Below, piece after piece: positions 26,274-34,675 of a DNA stretch of 64,000 nucleotides (positions are counted from its first letter, which is position 1; each line of letters starts with the position of its first letter). Made by a program: the position numbers and the translations under genes. The notes below the pieces were generated by a model. The model was not told the origin of the DNA, ran no database searches, and worked only from the letters and a program-made list of their open reading frames with translations. This DNA is from Gemmatirosa kalamazoonensis (GTDB lineage: Bacteria; Gemmatimonadota; Gemmatimonadetes; Gemmatimonadales; Gemmatimonadaceae), in assembly GCF_000522985.1 (NCBI RefSeq), contig NZ_CP007128.1, forward strand, positions 1,844,220 through 1,908,219. Direction: 5' to 3'.

Positions 26274-27526
26274 TCCGCGCCCGGGGCGCGACTGCTCGGC
26301 GTGCGGCACGTCGGATCCTCGCGTGCCTAACGGCGAGCGCCTGGGGGTGTACCCGTCCCGTCCCCCAGCGCCCTCCCGACTCGACCATCACTATCCGCGC
26401 GGCCACGCTGCTCGACGGTCGCGGCGGCGCGGCGCACGACGTCGTGGTGACGGTGGAGGGCGGGCGCATCGCGCGCGTCGACACGGGCGTGCGCACGCGC
26501 GGTCCGGTGACGTACGACCTCGGCGCCCGCACGCTGCTCCCGGGGCTCATCGATGCGCACGTGCACCTCGGCTGGTACTTCAATCGCCGCGGCGTGCTGC
26601 ACGCCCCGGACGACGGCGATACGCCGACCGACTCGTACCGCGCGATCGCGGCCAATGCGCGCGCGATGCTCGACGCCGGGTTCACGACCGTGCAGAGCGT
26701 CGGCGGCCCCGAGGACGGGCCGGTGCGCGACTCGATCGAGGCACGGCGCATCGCGGGACCGCGCGTGCTCACGTCGCTGCAGCCGATCGTCGACCCGTCG
26801 CCGCCGCCGGAGACGATGCGCGCCATCGTGCGCGCGCGCGTCGCCCAGGGCGCGAACCTCGTCAAGCTCTTCGCGTCGGAGGGCCTCGGCGGCGGCGGTG
26901 GACAGACGCTGAGCGACGCGCAGCTCGCGGCGATCTGCGGCGAGGCGCGGTCATTGGGCCGTCGCACCGTGGTGCACGCGATCAGCGCGGTGAGCGTGCG
27001 CGCGGCGACGCTCGCCGGCTGCACCGAGATCGAGCACGGGCTGCTCGCCACCGACGACGAGCTGCGGCTCATGGCGGAGCGGGGCACGTGGTTCGGGCCG
27101 CAGGTGTGCCTGGTGTTCCAGAACTACCTGGATCACCGCACGACCTACGCGCGCTCCGGGTTCTCTCCCGACGCGTTCGATGTGCTCGCGCGGGCGCTGC
27201 CGACGGCGCGCGAGACGTTCCGCCGCGCGATCCACACGCCGGGCCTGCGCGTGATCTTCTCGACCGACGCCGTGGCCGGCGCACACGGGCACAACGCGGA
27301 CGAGCTGGTGTGCCGGGTGCGCGCCGGTCAGGGGCCGATGGAGGCGATCGTCTCCGCGGCGTCGCTCGCCGCGAGCGCGTTAGGCATCGCCGACCGCGCC
27401 GGGGCCGTGGCGTCGGGGCTCGACGCGGACCTCGTCGCCGTCGACGGGGATCCGCTCGCCGACGTCACGGCGCTGCAGCGGGTGGTGTTCGTGATGCGCG
27501 GAGGGACCGTCTACAGACGACCGTGA
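26270..27526 (+). CDS. Secreted amidohydrolase (imidazolonepropionase-like)
   Basis: A 418-aa metal-dependent hydrolase with an N-terminal export signal and possible lipobox (ASAWGC). The metal ligands are DAHVHLG, a Lys in NLVKLFASEG, His in VVHAIS and EHGLL, and Asp in FSTDAVAG. The start and end carry the typical outer strands (TIRAATLLDGRGG, ADLVAVDGDPL). Related proteins hydrolyse dipeptides or cyclic amides. It is the last of four GTGA-coupled genes and overlaps the convergent PEP-CTERM gene by 16 bases. Confidence 0.85.
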   Translation: MIRARGATARRAARRILACLTASAWGCTRPVPQRPPDSTITIRAATLLDGRGGAAHDVVVTVEGGRIARVDTGVRTRGPVTYDLGARTLLPGLIDAHVHLGWYFNRRGVLHAPDDGDTPTDSYRAIAANARAMLDAGFTTVQSVGGPEDGPVRDSIEARRIAGPRVLTSLQPIVDPSPPPETMRAIVRARVAQGANLVKLFASEGLGGGGGQTLSDAQLAAICGEARSLGRRTVVHAISAVSVRAATLAGCTEIEHGLLATDDELRLMAERGTWFGPQVCLVFQNYLDHRTTYARSGFSPDAFDVLARALPTARETFRRAIHTPGLRVIFSTDAVAGAHGHNADELVCRVRAGQGPMEAIVSAASLAASALGIADRAGAVASGLDADLVAVDGDPLADVTALQRVVFVMRGGTVYRRP

Positions 27527-28455
27527 CGTCCGCTGCGCCGCGCACGCCGGGTCCACGCGATCGGGACGAGACCGGCAGCCAGGAGGAGAAGCGTCGCCGG
27601 CTCGGGCACGGGCGCGAACGCGAGGTCGCCCGGGCCGCCGACGCCGGCGTTCTGTCCGAGGGTGCCGAGCAGCGTGGCGCTCGTCAGGTCGACGCGGTAG
27701 ATGTTCCCTTCCGGACCGCTCGACGCGAAGATCGCTCCGTCGAAGCGAACGGCGAGCCCTCCCAGCCCGTCCTCGCCGATGCCGAGTGGGGCACCCCGTG
27801 TGAGGATCGCCGCCGTCGCCGGGTTCACGATGTCGAGCCGCGCGTCCACCGGCATACCGGTCGTCGGGTCGATGACGAGCTCCGTCAGGTACAGCGTGCC
27901 GTCCGGCGCGAACGCGATGGCCTGCGCGCCGATCGGGAAGGCCGGTCCCCCCGGCACGAAGAACGTGCCGACGAGCGATGCCGCGCCGCTCAGCGGATCG
28001 ATCGTGTACAGCTTCGACACCGGCGGCGCGGTCGGGCTGACGACGATGTTGGTGCCGAAGAGCGTGCCGGTGCCCGGCTGGACCGCGAGGTCGGTGATCG
28101 CGATGCCCTGCCCGCCGAACCTCACCGGCACCGGTGTCCCGATCAGCGCGCCGGTGGTCGGGTCGCGCTGGCCCAACGCCGACACCGGCGCGCCGCCGAA
28201 CACGTTGCCGGTGATGATCGTGTCCCACAGCGTGCCGTCGAGGCCGAACGCGAGGCCGGTGTTGCCGGGATTGCGCGGCGGAATGACGGGGAGCAGCGTC
28301 TCGGTGCCGTTCGTCTGGTCGACGATCACCAGCCCGCCGGGATTGGCCGTCGATCCACGGCCGATCGCACCGTACAGACGCTGCGCGCGCGCGGCGCCGG
28401 GCGAGGCGCCGATCATGACGCCTAACAGCGTGACTGCGAGAAGCGGTCGTCTCAT
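27511..28455 (-). CDS. PEP-CTERM protein with NHL/beta-propeller-like body
   Basis: A 314-aa protein with signal peptide (MRRPLLAVTLLGVMIGASPG) and a C-terminal sorting tag: PVPEPATLLLLAAGLVPIAW followed by basic RRARRSGRHGRL. PEP-CTERM tags are cut by exosortase and the protein is moved to the cell surface or matrix. The body has repeated beta segments (AFGLDGTLWDTII, IAFAPDGTLYLTELVI, LAVRFDGAIFASS) suggesting a propeller. No exosortase gene lies in the window. Convergent with the amidohydrolase gene. Confidence 0.85.
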   Translation of the reverse strand: MRRPLLAVTLLGVMIGASPGAARAQRLYGAIGRGSTANPGGLVIVDQTNGTETLLPVIPPRNPGNTGLAFGLDGTLWDTIITGNVFGGAPVSALGQRDPTTGALIGTPVPVRFGGQGIAITDLAVQPGTGTLFGTNIVVSPTAPPVSKLYTIDPLSGAASLVGTFFVPGGPAFPIGAQAIAFAPDGTLYLTELVIDPTTGMPVDARLDIVNPATAAILTRGAPLGIGEDGLGGLAVRFDGAIFASSGPEGNIYRVDLTSATLLGTLGQNAGVGGPGDLAFAPVPEPATLLLLAAGLVPIAWTRRARRSGRHGRL

Positions 28456-28561
28456 CGTCGATCCCCCAGGGTTACGAAGGGAGTGGGCCCGCGGCCACGT
28501 CCGCGGCGCGACAATGCCTAACGACAGCCGCTGCTCCGACCACGACACCGGAGACGCTCGA

Positions 28562-28586
28562 CCCGCCGCGGCCGAGCCGCGGCGGG
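28562..28586 (-). terminator. Possible stem-loop terminator after the SnoaL gene
   Basis: CCCGCCGCGGC pairs perfectly with GCCGCGGCGGG around the 3-nt loop CGA, 22 bases beyond the SnoaL stop in the direction of transcription. No T-run follows, so it may be only a stabilising stem. The remaining 28456-28561 holds the upstream region of the PEP-CTERM gene and one GCCTAAC heptamer. Confidence 0.4.
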
Positions 28587-28608
28587 CTACCACATTAGGC
28601 GCGCTCGC

Positions 28609-29064
28609 TCAGCCCTGCAACTGCCGCGCGAACGTCGCGGCGTCGAAGTAGGTCCGCATCGCGGCGATGCGCCCGTCGCGCAGCTGGATCACGTCGCAGA
28701 ACGGCACGTTCACCGGCCGTCCCGTCGCGGCGATGTCGCCGACCGGCGTCCGCAGCGTGCCGCTGTGCGTGCCGATGCCGTGGAACTCGCAGACGACGAT
28801 GTCGCCGCCCTGGGCGAGCGTGTCGATCTCGATGTGGCCGTCGCTGAACGCGTCGACCCAGCCGCGCATGAACTGCTCGACGCCCGCCGCTCCGCGCACG
28901 GTCTCGCCGGTCGGCATGATCGTGAGCGTCGCGTCGTCGGGGACGAGGCGCTGGAGCGCGCCGAAGTCGCGCCGGTTGAACACGGTGTATAGCTCGCTCA
29001 CGGTCGCGTCGACGTCGGCGGTGGCGTACAGGGCGGACGGGGCCTGCGTCGCGGTGCTGGACAT
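28609..29064 (-). CDS. SnoaL/NTF2-like ester-cyclase family protein
   Basis: A 151-aa single cone-shaped domain of the SnoaL/NTF2-like type: ATVSELYTVFNRRDFGALQRL, GVEQFMRGWVDAFSDGHIEI, VVCEFHGIGTHSGTL and a C-terminal VIQLRDGRIAAMRTYFD. These domains bind small ligands or act as cyclases, isomerases or dehydratases; the activity here is unknown. GGGAGG precedes the ATG by about 6 bases. It may be transcribed with the histidine kinase gene 138 bases upstream on the same strand. Confidence 0.8.
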   Translation of the reverse strand: MSSTATQAPSALYATADVDATVSELYTVFNRRDFGALQRLVPDDATLTIMPTGETVRGAAGVEQFMRGWVDAFSDGHIEIDTLAQGGDIVVCEFHGIGTHSGTLRTPVGDIAATGRPVNVPFCDVIQLRDGRIAAMRTYFDAATFARQLQG

Positions 29065-29202
29065 GGAATGCCTCCCTTCGTGGACCGGGGCCGGCCGGCA
29101 GCCGGTGCCGGCGGGCGCGCTCTGCACGCGCGAGGGGAGTACGCCGACGCGGTGCGAACGGATTGCGTCGCACGCGGCGCGGCGCGCGGCGCGCGTCACG
29201 CG

Positions 29203-30576
29203 TCACGCGTCGGTCGTCGCTCGCTTCTCCAGCCACAGCGTGAACGCGGCGCCACCCGCCGGTCCGTCGCTCACCGTGAGCTCGCCGCCCAACGCGCGCG
29301 CCACGCGCCGCGCCGACGCGAGCCCGATCCCCGCGCCCGGCGCGACCGCGTGCGTGCCGGGCAGCCGCATCGCTTCCTCGAACACCGCCTCGCGGTGCTC
29401 CGGCGGGATCCCCGGGCCGGTGTCGCGCACCTCGACCGCGACGCGCGTCGCCTCGGCGCGGAGCACGCGCACCTCCACCGCGCCGCCCCGCGGCGTGTAC
29501 TTGATCGCGTTCGACAGCAGGTTCGTGAGCACCTGTCGGACGCGCCCGGGATCGGTCGACAGCTCGAGCCACTTCCGCTCGACGTCGGTCCCGTCGTCGA
29601 CGACCACGGAGAGCGCGAGGCCGGCGCGCGCCGCCGCCGCGGCGTGGTCGTCCACCACCTCGCGCACGAGGACGTCGAGCGCCACGGGCACGCCGCGTAC
29701 GGGGAGGTGTCCGGCGTCGGCGCGCGCGAGGTCGAGCAGGTCGCCCGTGGACTGCAGCGCGCTGCGCACCAGCCGATCGGCGCGCGCGATCGCCTCGCGC
29801 TGCGGCTCGCCGAGCCGGCCGTACACCTCGGTGCCTAACAGCAGCTGCAGGTACGCCGACGCCGCGCCGAGCGGGTTGCGCAGGTCGTGCGACACGCCGC
29901 GGAACAGCGCCTCGCGGCTGCGCGACGCGGCGGCGAGCCGCTCGCGCCGCTCCTCGGCCACGTACGCGAGCGACGCCATGCGCCAGCTCGTCCACGCGAG
30001 CAGCGCGACCCCGATGACGGCCATCGGCACGAGCGCGGCGGCCATGCGCACGTCGAGCTGGATCGCGCTCCGCAGGTCGCGCCGCCGTCCGTCGGCGAAC
30101 CGCTGCAGGTCGGTCTCGAGCCGCTGCGCCGCGTCGAGCGCCGCGAGGCCGAGCGGATCGTCGGTCGTCGGCGGCGGTTGCGTCGACGACGGGCCGTGCC
30201 ACCGCCGCACCGCCGCGGTCACGCGCGAGAGGTCGCCGGCGCTCGTCGCGTCGATCCGCGCCACGAGCGTGGCGAGCGACGCGAGATCGGTTCCTTCGGC
30301 GGCGACCGCGTCGCGGTAGCGCCCGAGCGCAGGGCCGTCGCCGCCGCGGCTCCAGTCGGTCGCGGCATAGAGCTCGGCGGCGAGCGTCGCCTGCAGGTCG
30401 TTCACGCGCACGAGCGCCGGCTCGGCGCCCTCGCTGAGCGGGGCGCGGAGCTGACGTGCGCGCGCGCTCGTGACGAGCGGCGCGACGGCGAGCGCGCCAA
30501 GCACGATCATCACGGCCACGAACGGCCCCCAGACGCCGATGCTCGGCCGGGCGAGCGGTCGTGTGCGTGTAGTCAC
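29203..30576 (-). CDS. Sensor histidine kinase (membrane-bound, orphan)
   Basis: A 457-aa protein starting at GTG 30576. Two membrane helices (VWGPFVAVMIVLGALAVAPL and MAAALVPMAVIGVALLAW) enclose a helical periplasmic sensor of about 140 residues. The kinase core has the H-box FRGVSHDLRNPLG, the N-box NLLSNAIKYT, and G-boxes DTGPGIPPE and GAGIGLASARR. No response-regulator gene adjoins, so its partner is elsewhere. Upstream, the divergent small gene at 30648 shares a 71-bp gap. Confidence 0.88.
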   Translation of the reverse strand: MTTRTRPLARPSIGVWGPFVAVMIVLGALAVAPLVTSARARQLRAPLSEGAEPALVRVNDLQATLAAELYAATDWSRGGDGPALGRYRDAVAAEGTDLASLATLVARIDATSAGDLSRVTAAVRRWHGPSSTQPPPTTDDPLGLAALDAAQRLETDLQRFADGRRRDLRSAIQLDVRMAAALVPMAVIGVALLAWTSWRMASLAYVAEERRERLAAASRSREALFRGVSHDLRNPLGAASAYLQLLLGTEVYGRLGEPQREAIARADRLVRSALQSTGDLLDLARADAGHLPVRGVPVALDVLVREVVDDHAAAAARAGLALSVVVDDGTDVERKWLELSTDPGRVRQVLTNLLSNAIKYTPRGGAVEVRVLRAEATRVAVEVRDTGPGIPPEHREAVFEEAMRLPGTHAVAPGAGIGLASARRVARALGGELTVSDGPAGGAAFTLWLEKRATTDA

Positions 30577-30647
30577 GGGAAGTACACGTCCCGGACGCGG
30601 CACGCGCTTATGCGGCCCCGGCCGTATCGGCGCTGTATCTTTGGCGC

Positions 30648-30953
30648 ATGGACCCGCACGAGGCACCTCCCTGGCTGCTGGGCCGCTGGCGGCTGCTGCG
30701 GGCGGAGGCCGCGCTCGACTTCGCGCCGGGCGTGCGCATGGAGTTCCGGCCCGGCGGGCGCCTGCTCTACACGATCGTGGTCGAGGGGCACGAGCACGTG
30801 GTGCGGCTCATCTATCGCGTGGATGGCGACGTGCTCCGCACCGATAACCCCGAGCACCCGCACGCCGTGGCGACGCACTTCGCGCTCGGCGAGGGTGGGG
30901 TGCTGGTGTTCGACTTCTCCGGGGCGAGAGCGTGGTTCGTCCGGGAGACCTAG
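30648..30953 (+). CDS. Small beta-rich hypothetical protein
   Basis: A 101-aa protein beginning MDPHEAPPWLLGRWRLLRAE, with strands MEFRPGGRLLYTIVVEG, VRLIYRVDGDVLRT and GGVLVFDFSGARAWF. It resembles lipocalin-like or DUF-type beta barrels but I cannot name the family. GC third-position bias supports it. It is divergent from the histidine kinase and precedes the acyl-CoA dehydrogenase by 23 bases, so it is probably cotranscribed with the latter. Confidence 0.65.
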   Translation: MDPHEAPPWLLGRWRLLRAEAALDFAPGVRMEFRPGGRLLYTIVVEGHEHVVRLIYRVDGDVLRTDNPEHPHAVATHFALGEGGVLVFDFSGARAWFVRET

Positions 30954-30976
30954 CGCCTGCGCACGGCGGTTCCGAC

Positions 30977-32638
30977 ATGACCTTCTTCCAGCCTCCACCG
31001 TCGTTAGGCAACACGTTCACGGGCGACGCCGCGCTGCGGTCGCAGCTGCGCCGCCTGCTGCCCGCGGACGTGCACGAGCGCGTCGAGCCGGATCTGGAGC
31101 GCTTCGGCGCCCGCGCGGCCGGCGACCTCCTCGCGCTCGCCGACGCCGCCGAGGCCGAGCCGCCGCGCCACGTGCCCTACGACGCGTGGGGCCGGCGCGT
31201 CGACCGCATCGAGACGAGCGAGGCGTGGCGCGCGCTCGATCGCGTGTCCGCGGAGGAGGGGCTCGTCGCCATCGCGTACGAGCGCGCGTTAGGCAGCTGG
31301 TCGCGCGTCCACCAGCTCGCGAAGCTGTACCTGTTCCACCCGTCGAGCGCGACGTACTCGTGCCCGCTCGCGATGACCGACGGCGCCGCGCGCTGTCTCG
31401 CGCGTCACGGCGCGCACGACGCCGAGCTGGCCGACTCGTATGCGCACCTGACGTCGCGCGACCCCGCACGGTTCTGGACGTCGGGACAGTGGATGACCGA
31501 GCGCACTGGCGGCTCCGACGTCTCGCGCACGAGCACCGTCGCCGTGTCGCTCGACGACGGCACGTGGCGGCTGCACGGCGTGAAGTGGTTCACGTCGGCG
31601 ACGACGGCGCAGATGGCGCTCGCGTTGGGCCGCACCGACGCGGGGCTCAGCCTGTTCCAGGTACGGCTCCGCGACGCCGACGGCGCGTTGCGCGGCATCC
31701 GCGTCGAGCGGCTGAAGGAGAAGCTGGGCACCCGCGCGCTCCCCACCGCGGAGCTCACGCTCGACGGCGCGCCCGCGCGGCTCGTCGGCGAGATCGGGCG
31801 CGGCGTGCGCACCGTGGCCGAGATGCTGAACGTCACGCGCGTGTACAACGCGGTGTGCGCCGCGGCCGGCATGCGCCGTGGGCTGATGCTCGCGCGCGAC
31901 TATGCGACGCGGCGCGAGGCGTTCGGGCGCCCGCTGATCGACCAGCCGCTGCACGCCGCGACGCTCGCCGATCTCGAGCTGGAGGCCCGCGGCGCGCTCG
32001 CGCTCGTGCTGCACGTCGCGGCGCTGCTCGGCCGCGAGGAGTGCGGCGACGCGACCGGCGACGAGCGTGCGGTGCTGCGCCTGCTGACGCCCGTCGCGAA
32101 GCTGCTCACGGGCAGGCAGGCCGTCGCCGCCGCGAGCGAGACGCTGGAGGCGTTCGGCGGCGCCGGCTACGTCGAGGATACCGGCCTGCCGCGGCTGCTG
32201 CGCGACGCGCAGGTGCTCGCGATCTGGGAGGGAACGACGAACGTGCTGAGCCTCGACGTGCTGCGGGCGATCGAGCGCGACGGGTCGCTCGCCGCGCTGC
32301 TCGCCGACGCGACGCGCCGTGTGCAGGCCGCTCCCGATGCGCTGTCCGACGCGGCGACATCCGTGGGCGCGGCCGTCGACGCGCTCGCCGCTGCCCGGCC
32401 CGCGGACCGCGACGACGCCGAGCGTGGGGCGCGTGCGTTCGCGATGTCGCTCGGCCGAACGGTGATCGGCGCGCTGCTCCTCGAGCACGCGACGTGGGCG
32501 ACGCGCGTCGGCGACGTCGACGCCGCGGCCGCGACCGCTGCCGCGCGCCGATGGTGCGCGCGCGACCTCGCGCCGCGGCCGCACGCGACCGATCACGATA
32601 TCGTCGCGTTGTTGCGCGAATGCGATGTGACCCATTGA
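30977..32638 (+). CDS. Acyl-CoA dehydrogenase (AidB-like)
   Basis: A 553-aa flavoprotein. The N-terminal extension, WMTERTGGSDVSRT in the FAD/substrate region, WFTSATTAQMALALGR, and GGAGYVEDTGLPRLLRDAQVLAIWEGTTNVLSLD at the C-terminal half match the AidB branch of acyl-CoA dehydrogenases. AidB itself is a DNA-binding alkylation-response protein; other members act on branched acyl-CoA. The length is typical of that branch. Its stop lies at the TTGACA of a promoter for the next unit. Confidence 0.85.
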   Translation: MTFFQPPPSLGNTFTGDAALRSQLRRLLPADVHERVEPDLERFGARAAGDLLALADAAEAEPPRHVPYDAWGRRVDRIETSEAWRALDRVSAEEGLVAIAYERALGSWSRVHQLAKLYLFHPSSATYSCPLAMTDGAARCLARHGAHDAELADSYAHLTSRDPARFWTSGQWMTERTGGSDVSRTSTVAVSLDDGTWRLHGVKWFTSATTAQMALALGRTDAGLSLFQVRLRDADGALRGIRVERLKEKLGTRALPTAELTLDGAPARLVGEIGRGVRTVAEMLNVTRVYNAVCAAAGMRRGLMLARDYATRREAFGRPLIDQPLHAATLADLELEARGALALVLHVAALLGREECGDATGDERAVLRLLTPVAKLLTGRQAVAAASETLEAFGGAGYVEDTGLPRLLRDAQVLAIWEGTTNVLSLDVLRAIERDGSLAALLADATRRVQAAPDALSDAATSVGAAVDALAAARPADRDDAERGARAFAMSLGRTVIGALLLEHATWATRVGDVDAAAATAAARRWCARDLAPRPHATDHDIVALLRECDVTH

Positions 32639-32663
32639 CAGCACGACGAGTCTCTCGTACTGT
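32635..32663 (+). promoter_or_regulatory. Consensus-like sigma-70 promoter
   Basis: TTGACA at 32635-32640, then exactly 17 bases, then TACTGT at 32658-32663. In a genome this GC-rich, a perfect -35 with correct spacing is unusual. It overlaps the stop codon of the acyl-CoA dehydrogenase gene and would start transcription near 32670, ahead of the 43-aa reading frame and the MATE gene. The DNA between the boxes is itself a small imperfect inverted repeat (GACGAG/CTCGT). Confidence 0.6.
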
Positions 32664-32715
32664 GCTGCCCCGCGCGCCGCGAAGCGCGCACGTCAGAGTC
32701 CTCAATGTCCGATCG

Positions 32716-32847
32716 ATGCGCCTGATCTCCACCTACACCTCCGACTTCGCCGTCCGGCTCGCCGAGCCGGCGCAGAAGGCGTGCGCGTGGGGGATGGACG
32801 TCGTCACGTGCGTCATGATCGATCGCACAGGGACTCTGGAGACATAG
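32716..32847 (+). CDS. Possible 43-aa small protein
   Basis: MRLISTYTSDFAVRLAEPA begins a 43-codon frame in which almost all third positions are G or C until the last few codons, as in real genes here. It contains two cysteines (residues 23 and 32). It has its own promoter (32635-32663) and a strong terminator 29 bases after its stop. No Shine-Dalgarno is visible. I do not recognise a family. It could be an independent small gene or a leader for the MATE gene. Confidence 0.45.
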   Translation: MRLISTYTSDFAVRLAEPAQKACAWGMDVVTCVMIDRTGTLET

Positions 32848-32876
32848 GCGCCGACAACCGCGCCCTTCTCCGCGAG

Positions 32877-32926
32877 ACGAGTCGCCCCACCTGTGCCGAT
32901 CCGGGCCAGGTGGGGCGACTCGTTTT
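32877..32926 (+). terminator. Strong intrinsic terminator or attenuator
   Basis: A perfect 17-bp stem (32877-32893 with 32907-32923) with a 13-nt loop is followed by TTTT. It sits 24 bases before the MATE start codon and just beyond the 43-aa frame, so it either ends that small transcript or attenuates transcription into the MATE gene. Confidence 0.8.
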
Positions 32927-32950
32927 CCTCAACGACAAGGGAGCGGTCAT

Positions 32951-34540
32951 ATGTCTTCCGCGACGTTCGACGCGTTCGAGCAGTTCCCCGCGCTGGCGCC
33001 CACGACGTTCTTCCACCGCGACGCGCGTCTGGCGGAGCGCGGCGAGCGCGCGCCACCGAAGCCTCCACCCGAGCCTCCGGGGCCCCCGGCGTCGGAGCGG
33101 CCGCCACTGCGCCTCGCGCCCGAGTCGGAGCCTAACGAGCCTAACGAGCCGGAGGAGCCCGGCTTCTGGTCGAGCGTGCGCGACGCCCTGCGCGGCGCGC
33201 CGCACGACTACACGCAGGGCTCCATCGGCCGCGCGATCCTGCTGCTCGCGGTGCCGATGGTGCTCGAGATGGCCATGGAGAGCATCTTCGCCGTGTGCGA
33301 CGTGTTCTTCGTCGGCCGTCTCGGCTCCGACGCGGTCGCGACCGTGGGGCTCACGGAGTCGCTGCTCACAATCGTCTACGCGCTCGCCATGGGACTCGCC
33401 ATCGGTGCGACGGCGGTCGTGGCGCGGCGCATCGGCGAGAAGGATCCGGAGCGCGCGGCGGGCAGCGCGGTGCAGGCGATCATCCTCGCGCTCGCCGTGT
33501 CCATCGTGCTCGGCACGGCGGGCGTGCTGCTCGCGCCGCGGCTGCTCGCGCTCATGGGCGCGACGCCGGGGATTCTCGCGATCGGCACGTCGTACGCGCG
33601 CGTGATGCTCGGTGGCGAGGTGTCGGTGATCACGCTGTTCGTCGTCAATGCCATCTTCCGCGGCGCGGGCGACGCGGCGATCGCCATGCGCGTGCTGTGG
33701 CTCGCGAACGCGATCAACATCGGGCTCGGACCGTGCCTCATCTTCGGGCTCGGACCGTTCCCCGCGCTCGGCGTGACGGGCGCGGCGATCGCGACGACGG
33801 TCGGTCGCGGCACGGGCGCGCTGTTCGCCCTCTGGCGCCTCACGCGCCCCGACAGCCGCGTCGCGGTGTCGCGGCGGCACCTCCGGCTCGACCTCGCGGT
33901 GATGCGGCAGATCGCGACGATCGCGCGCTCCGGCGTGTACCAGTCGCTGATCGGCACGGCGAGCTGGATCGGGCTCGTGCGCATCGTATCGACGTTCGGC
34001 AGCATGGCGCTCGCGGGGTACACGATCGGCATCCGCGTCGTGCTGTTCGCGCTGCTGCCGTCGTGGGGGCTGTCGAACGCCGCGGCGACGATGGTCGGCC
34101 AGGCGCTCGGCGCGCGCGATCCCGAGCGCGCGGAGCGGGCGGTGTGGCGCACGGGCTTCTACAACCTCGCGTTCCTCGGCGCGGTCGGCGTGCTGTTCGT
34201 CGTCGCGGCCCCGTGGATCGTGGCGCTGTTCACGCACGAGCCGGAGACGCTGCGCTACGGCGCGTCGTGTCTGCGGATCGTGGCGAGCGGATTCCTGTTC
34301 TACGCGTTCGGCATGGTGCTCGTCGCCGCGTTCAACGGCGCCGGCGACACGCGCACGCCGACGCTGCTCAACCTCGCGATCTTCTGGGCGTTCGAGATCC
34401 CGCTGGCCTGGGTGCTCGCGAAGCCGTTAGGCCTCGGCCCCACGGGCGTGTACGTGTCGATCGCGGTCGCGTTCTCGGTGATGGCCGTCGTCTCGGCGGT
34501 GCTCTTCAAGCGGGGCGGGTGGAAACTGAAGACGGTGTAA
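32951..34540 (+). CDS. MATE-family efflux transporter with long N-terminal tail
   Basis: A 529-aa protein. Residues about 90-520 form the 12 helices of a MATE exporter (AILLLAVPMVLEMAMESIFAV, GLAIGATAVVARRIGEKD, TLFVVNAIFRGAGDAAIAM, GVTGAAIATTVGRGTGALF, SNAAATMVGQALGARDPERA). The first ~85 residues are a soluble, proline- and glutamate-rich tail (PPEPPGPPASERPP, PNEPNEPEEP), longer than usual. MATE pumps export cationic drugs or metabolites against Na+ or H+. PNEPNE is encoded by two adjacent GCCTAAC heptamers. The gene lies behind a promoter and terminator/attenuator. Confidence 0.9.
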   Translation: MSSATFDAFEQFPALAPTTFFHRDARLAERGERAPPKPPPEPPGPPASERPPLRLAPESEPNEPNEPEEPGFWSSVRDALRGAPHDYTQGSIGRAILLLAVPMVLEMAMESIFAVCDVFFVGRLGSDAVATVGLTESLLTIVYALAMGLAIGATAVVARRIGEKDPERAAGSAVQAIILALAVSIVLGTAGVLLAPRLLALMGATPGILAIGTSYARVMLGGEVSVITLFVVNAIFRGAGDAAIAMRVLWLANAINIGLGPCLIFGLGPFPALGVTGAAIATTVGRGTGALFALWRLTRPDSRVAVSRRHLRLDLAVMRQIATIARSGVYQSLIGTASWIGLVRIVSTFGSMALAGYTIGIRVVLFALLPSWGLSNAAATMVGQALGARDPERAERAVWRTGFYNLAFLGAVGVLFVVAAPWIVALFTHEPETLRYGASCLRIVASGFLFYAFGMVLVAAFNGAGDTRTPTLLNLAIFWAFEIPLAWVLAKPLGLGPTGVYVSIAVAFSVMAVVSAVLFKRGGWKLKTV

Positions 34541-34543
34541 CTT

Positions 34544-34671
34544 GATGAAGCGGCGCTGATGCTTCGGCGCCGGTGAGGCGGCGCTGTACCCGCGGCGCTG
34601 ATCCCACGCTTTACCCGCGCCGCGGTTCGAGCGCCGAAGTAACAGCGCCGAAGTGCGAGCGCCGCTTCATC
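34544..34671. repeat. Palindrome with GGCGCTGATG arms (family 4, second copy)
   Basis: Left arm about 34544-34606 (GATGAAGCGGCGCTGATGC onward), right arm about 34616-34671, with unit-level variation (GGCGCTGAT, CGGCGCTGT, GGCGCTCG). It fills the gap between the convergent MATE and repeat-protein genes. The unit is the same as at 19098-19208. Confidence 0.88.
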
Positions 34672-34675
34672 GGCA

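Noticed and set aside
32640..32950. A known riboswitch upstream of the MATE gene
   Set aside because: I could not find a consensus of any known class; only a promoter, a small frame and a terminator can be supported.
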